Shown here one piece after another: positions 62,410 to 64,000 of a DNA stretch of 64,000 nt. The stretch covers positions 550,066 to 614,065 of the forward strand of contig CAWKOH010000001.1 of NCBI GenBank assembly GCA_963851245.1, read 5' to 3'. The notes under the pieces are model-generated. The model did no database searches and was not told the DNA's origin. It saw nothing but the letters and a program-made list of their open reading frames with translations. The translations under genes and the position numbers were made by a program. The DNA comes from CAWKOH01 sp963851245 (GTDB lineage Bacteria; Actinomycetota; Acidimicrobiia; Acidimicrobiales; Palsa-688). Each line of letters begins with the position of its first letter. Position 1 is the stretch's first letter.

Positions 62410-63802
62410 CGCTGCTGTCAGTGGTGTAATAGCGGGCGATATCGGCTGCGGTGAGCATGGTCAGCTCTCGCCGCGGCAACTTCGAAGCCGCTCTCCATGC
62501 CCGCGTCAGGGTGTCGTCCAGGGTCCGGATCTCGTCCGGGCGCTGGTTCAGCAGTACCGTCGTGAATGTCCGCTCGAAGCTCTGGTAGCTCCGGTCGGTC
62601 TCGGTCAGGGCGTCCTCGCCGATGAGCTCGGCCAGCTCGCGGATTTCGCGCACGTGCGCCACCGCCGCGATCAGCTGAGCGGCGAGCGCCGGGTGGTCCG
62701 ATCTGGTCCGGTCCTCGCCGGCTCCGTTGCGCATGAGGCGCGACAGTGATCCGAGAACGTCGACGGGAGGGTAGATAGCCGAGGCGTGGACCTCCGGGCT
62801 CAACACGATCTGCCCCTCGGTTATGTATCCGGTGAGGTCGGGTACGGGGTGGGTGATGTCTCCCGCCGGCATGGTGAGCACCGGCATCTGAGTCACAGAA
62901 CCGGGCCGATCCCGTAGCCGGCCGCACCGTTCGTAGATGGACGCCAAGTCGCTGTAGAGGTAACCGGGGTATGCCCTACGGCCGGGTATCTCACCTCGAA
63001 CCGCCGATACTTCCCGGACGGCCTCGCAGTAGCTGGTCATGTCGGCGAGCACCACCAGGACGTGCTCGCCCCGGTCGAAGGCCAGATGCTCGGCGACGGT
63101 GAGAGCGACCCGGGGAGCGAGAATCCGCTGCACGACCGGATCGCCAGCCGTGTCGATGAACAGGGCCAGCTCGCCGGTGGCGGCCCGCGACCCGAGCACA
63201 TCGCGTATGTAGTCGGCGTCGGCATGGGTGAGCCCCATTCCGACAAAGACAACTTTGAAAGCTTCACCGGCGACACTCGCCTGGGCCGCGATCTGGGCCG
63301 CCAGCTCCAGGGCCGGCAGGCCGGCTGAGGAGAATATAGGGAGCTTCTGTCCCCTGACGAGCGTGGTCAGGGCGTCGATGGCCGATATTCCGGTTATGAC
63401 CGGTTCCCTCGGCACTTCCCGGGCGGTGGGGTTTAGGGCCGAACCGGCCACGGGTCGCATGCCTTCGGCCAGCATGGGCGGGCCACCGTCGATCGGCTCG
63501 CCCAGCCCATTCCACATCCGGCCCAGCCATCCCACACCAACGGGCACTTCCATCAGATGACCCTCGAAAGACACCTCCACGTCGGCGGGTGAGATCCCGG
63601 AGGTGCCTTGCAGGACCTGGACTACAGCCACGTCTCGGTGAACCTCCAGGACCAGTCCCCGCCGCTTCTCCCCCGACCGAAGGCGCACCTCGACCAGCTC
63701 GTCCCAGCCCACCTTCTCGACTCCGGCGACGAACAGCAACGGCCCCTCGGCCCGGTTGGCGCCGGTGTAGAGCAAAGGCACCCGGAGCCGGTTGTCGGTC
63801 AT
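62402..63802 (-). CDS. atpB: A/V-type ATPase subunit B
   Basis: A 466-residue non-catalytic nucleotide-binding subunit. VGWLGRMWNGLGEPIDGGPP is the N-terminal barrel end, REPVITGISAIDALTTLVRG and GQKLPIFSSAGLPALELAAQ the nucleotide-binding region (degenerate P-loop as in all B subunits). VVLADMTSYCEAVREVS and IPGRRAYPGYLYSDLASIYE with RCGRLRDRPGSVTQMPVLTM are family markers. The ATG at 63802 overlaps the A-subunit stop (ATGA). Confidence 0.93.
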   Translation of the reverse strand: MTDNRLRVPLLYTGANRAEGPLLFVAGVEKVGWDELVEVRLRSGEKRRGLVLEVHRDVAVVQVLQGTSGISPADVEVSFEGHLMEVPVGVGWLGRMWNGLGEPIDGGPPMLAEGMRPVAGSALNPTAREVPREPVITGISAIDALTTLVRGQKLPIFSSAGLPALELAAQIAAQASVAGEAFKVVFVGMGLTHADADYIRDVLGSRAATGELALFIDTAGDPVVQRILAPRVALTVAEHLAFDRGEHVLVVLADMTSYCEAVREVSAVRGEIPGRRAYPGYLYSDLASIYERCGRLRDRPGSVTQMPVLTMPAGDITHPVPDLTGYITEGQIVLSPEVHASAIYPPVDVLGSLSRLMRNGAGEDRTRSDHPALAAQLIAAVAHVREIRELAELIGEDALTETDRSYQSFERTFTTVLLNQRPDEIRTLDDTLTRAWRAASKLPRRELTMLTAADIARYYTTDSSDD

Positions 63803-64000
63803 TGCGATGAGGCCGTCAGCTCGAGCCGCGCCAATATCTCGGCGCCCCGGGCAGTGACGGCGCCGTCATCGTCGGGCCCGACCTCGTCGCGGAGCCTGAC
63901 GACATCGGAGAGATCCAGTTCCTCGAGACTGGATGGCGGCACTCCCATCTGCAACAACGAAAGGCACCGCTCGTAGATATCGAGGACCAGCCCGAGCAGC
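63799..64000 (-). CDS. atpA: A/V-type ATPase subunit A, C-terminus (partial)
   Basis: The frame enters from the right edge and ends at TGA 63801-63799. LLGLVLDIYERCLSLLQMGV, then ELDLSDVVRLRDEVG and AEILARLELTASSQ are the C-terminal helical domain of a V/A-type ATPase A subunit. It is coupled to the B subunit gene by an ATGA. The catalytic part lies outside the window. Confidence 0.7.
   Translation of the reverse strand, partial: LLGLVLDIYERCLSLLQMGVPPSSLEELDLSDVVRLRDEVGPDDDGAVTARGAEILARLELTASSQ

Overview
The window reads as high-GC actinobacterial DNA, plausibly from Acidimicrobiia or a relative. The signs are frequent GTG starts, ATGA-coupled genes, WS/DGAT acyltransferases, an F420-type LLM oxidoreductase, ROK/TetR/XRE regulators and an archaeal/vacuolar-type (A/V) ATPase. 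It may hold more than one history: positions 1-47.6 kb are a catabolic island, and 48.2-64 kb is a different block of housekeeping and stress genes separated by gene remnants. The junction is a 3' tRNA fragment at 47991-48037.

Catabolic island. A leftward operon (7370 to 1) codes for an ecdysteroid-kinase-like phosphotransferase, two WS/DGATs, a HAD-AGPAT fusion, an acyl-CoA ligase and the start of a possible further acyltransferase. A small phasin-like ORF and an XRE regulator follow. Next is a separate xylA-xylB-ROK xylose operon with its own operator. A rightward operon (13004-21013) codes for a GH3 glycosidase, a U32-like protein, an SMP-30 lactonase, a dioxovalerate-type aldehyde dehydrogenase, an enolase-superfamily dehydratase and a Zn alcohol dehydrogenase. 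From 21.5 to 35.3 kb lie short transcription units: a second kinase, a PaaI thioesterase, a second GH3, three alpha/beta hydrolases, gpsA, a second acyl-CoA ligase and a GH2. A branched-chain-amino-acid-type ABC transporter with a LivH-LivM-LivG fusion follows (35.8-40.7 kb). After it come two TetR regulators, an LLM oxidoreductase, a SnoaL-like protein and an SMP-30/acyl-CoA dehydrogenase/amidohydrolase unit.

Most notable observation. At least nine of these promoters carry the same 16-bp palindrome, TYGAYRTCGAYRTCRA (TCGA cores at 6-bp period), with several weaker copies. In the clearest cases a TCGAYR hexamer of the palindrome serves as the -35 box, followed by a 16-17 nt spacer and a -10, and several starts look leaderless. 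The motif was not seen in front of the xylose operon or in the right-hand block. This defines a candidate regulon that links deglycosylation, sugar oxidation, CoA activation, uptake and triacylglycerol/wax storage. My inference is catabolism of a glycosylated lipophilic compound; the substrate is unknown.

Right-hand block (48.2-64 kb). It holds the HrpB helicase, a run of remnants (aldo/keto reductase, MarR, MFS, nicotinate phosphoribosyltransferase), an M50 protease, an orphan ABC-2 permease, DUF1918 and CBS proteins, an MFS transporter, small DUF6186-like membrane proteins, an HtrA-like protease, a DUF151 nuclease-like protein and ATPase subunits A (partial), B and D.

Caution: many otherwise well-conserved island genes carry one or more frameshifts, while the intact genes of the right-hand block carry none. 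Uncorrected sequencing indels, real decay or a chimeric assembly could each explain this.
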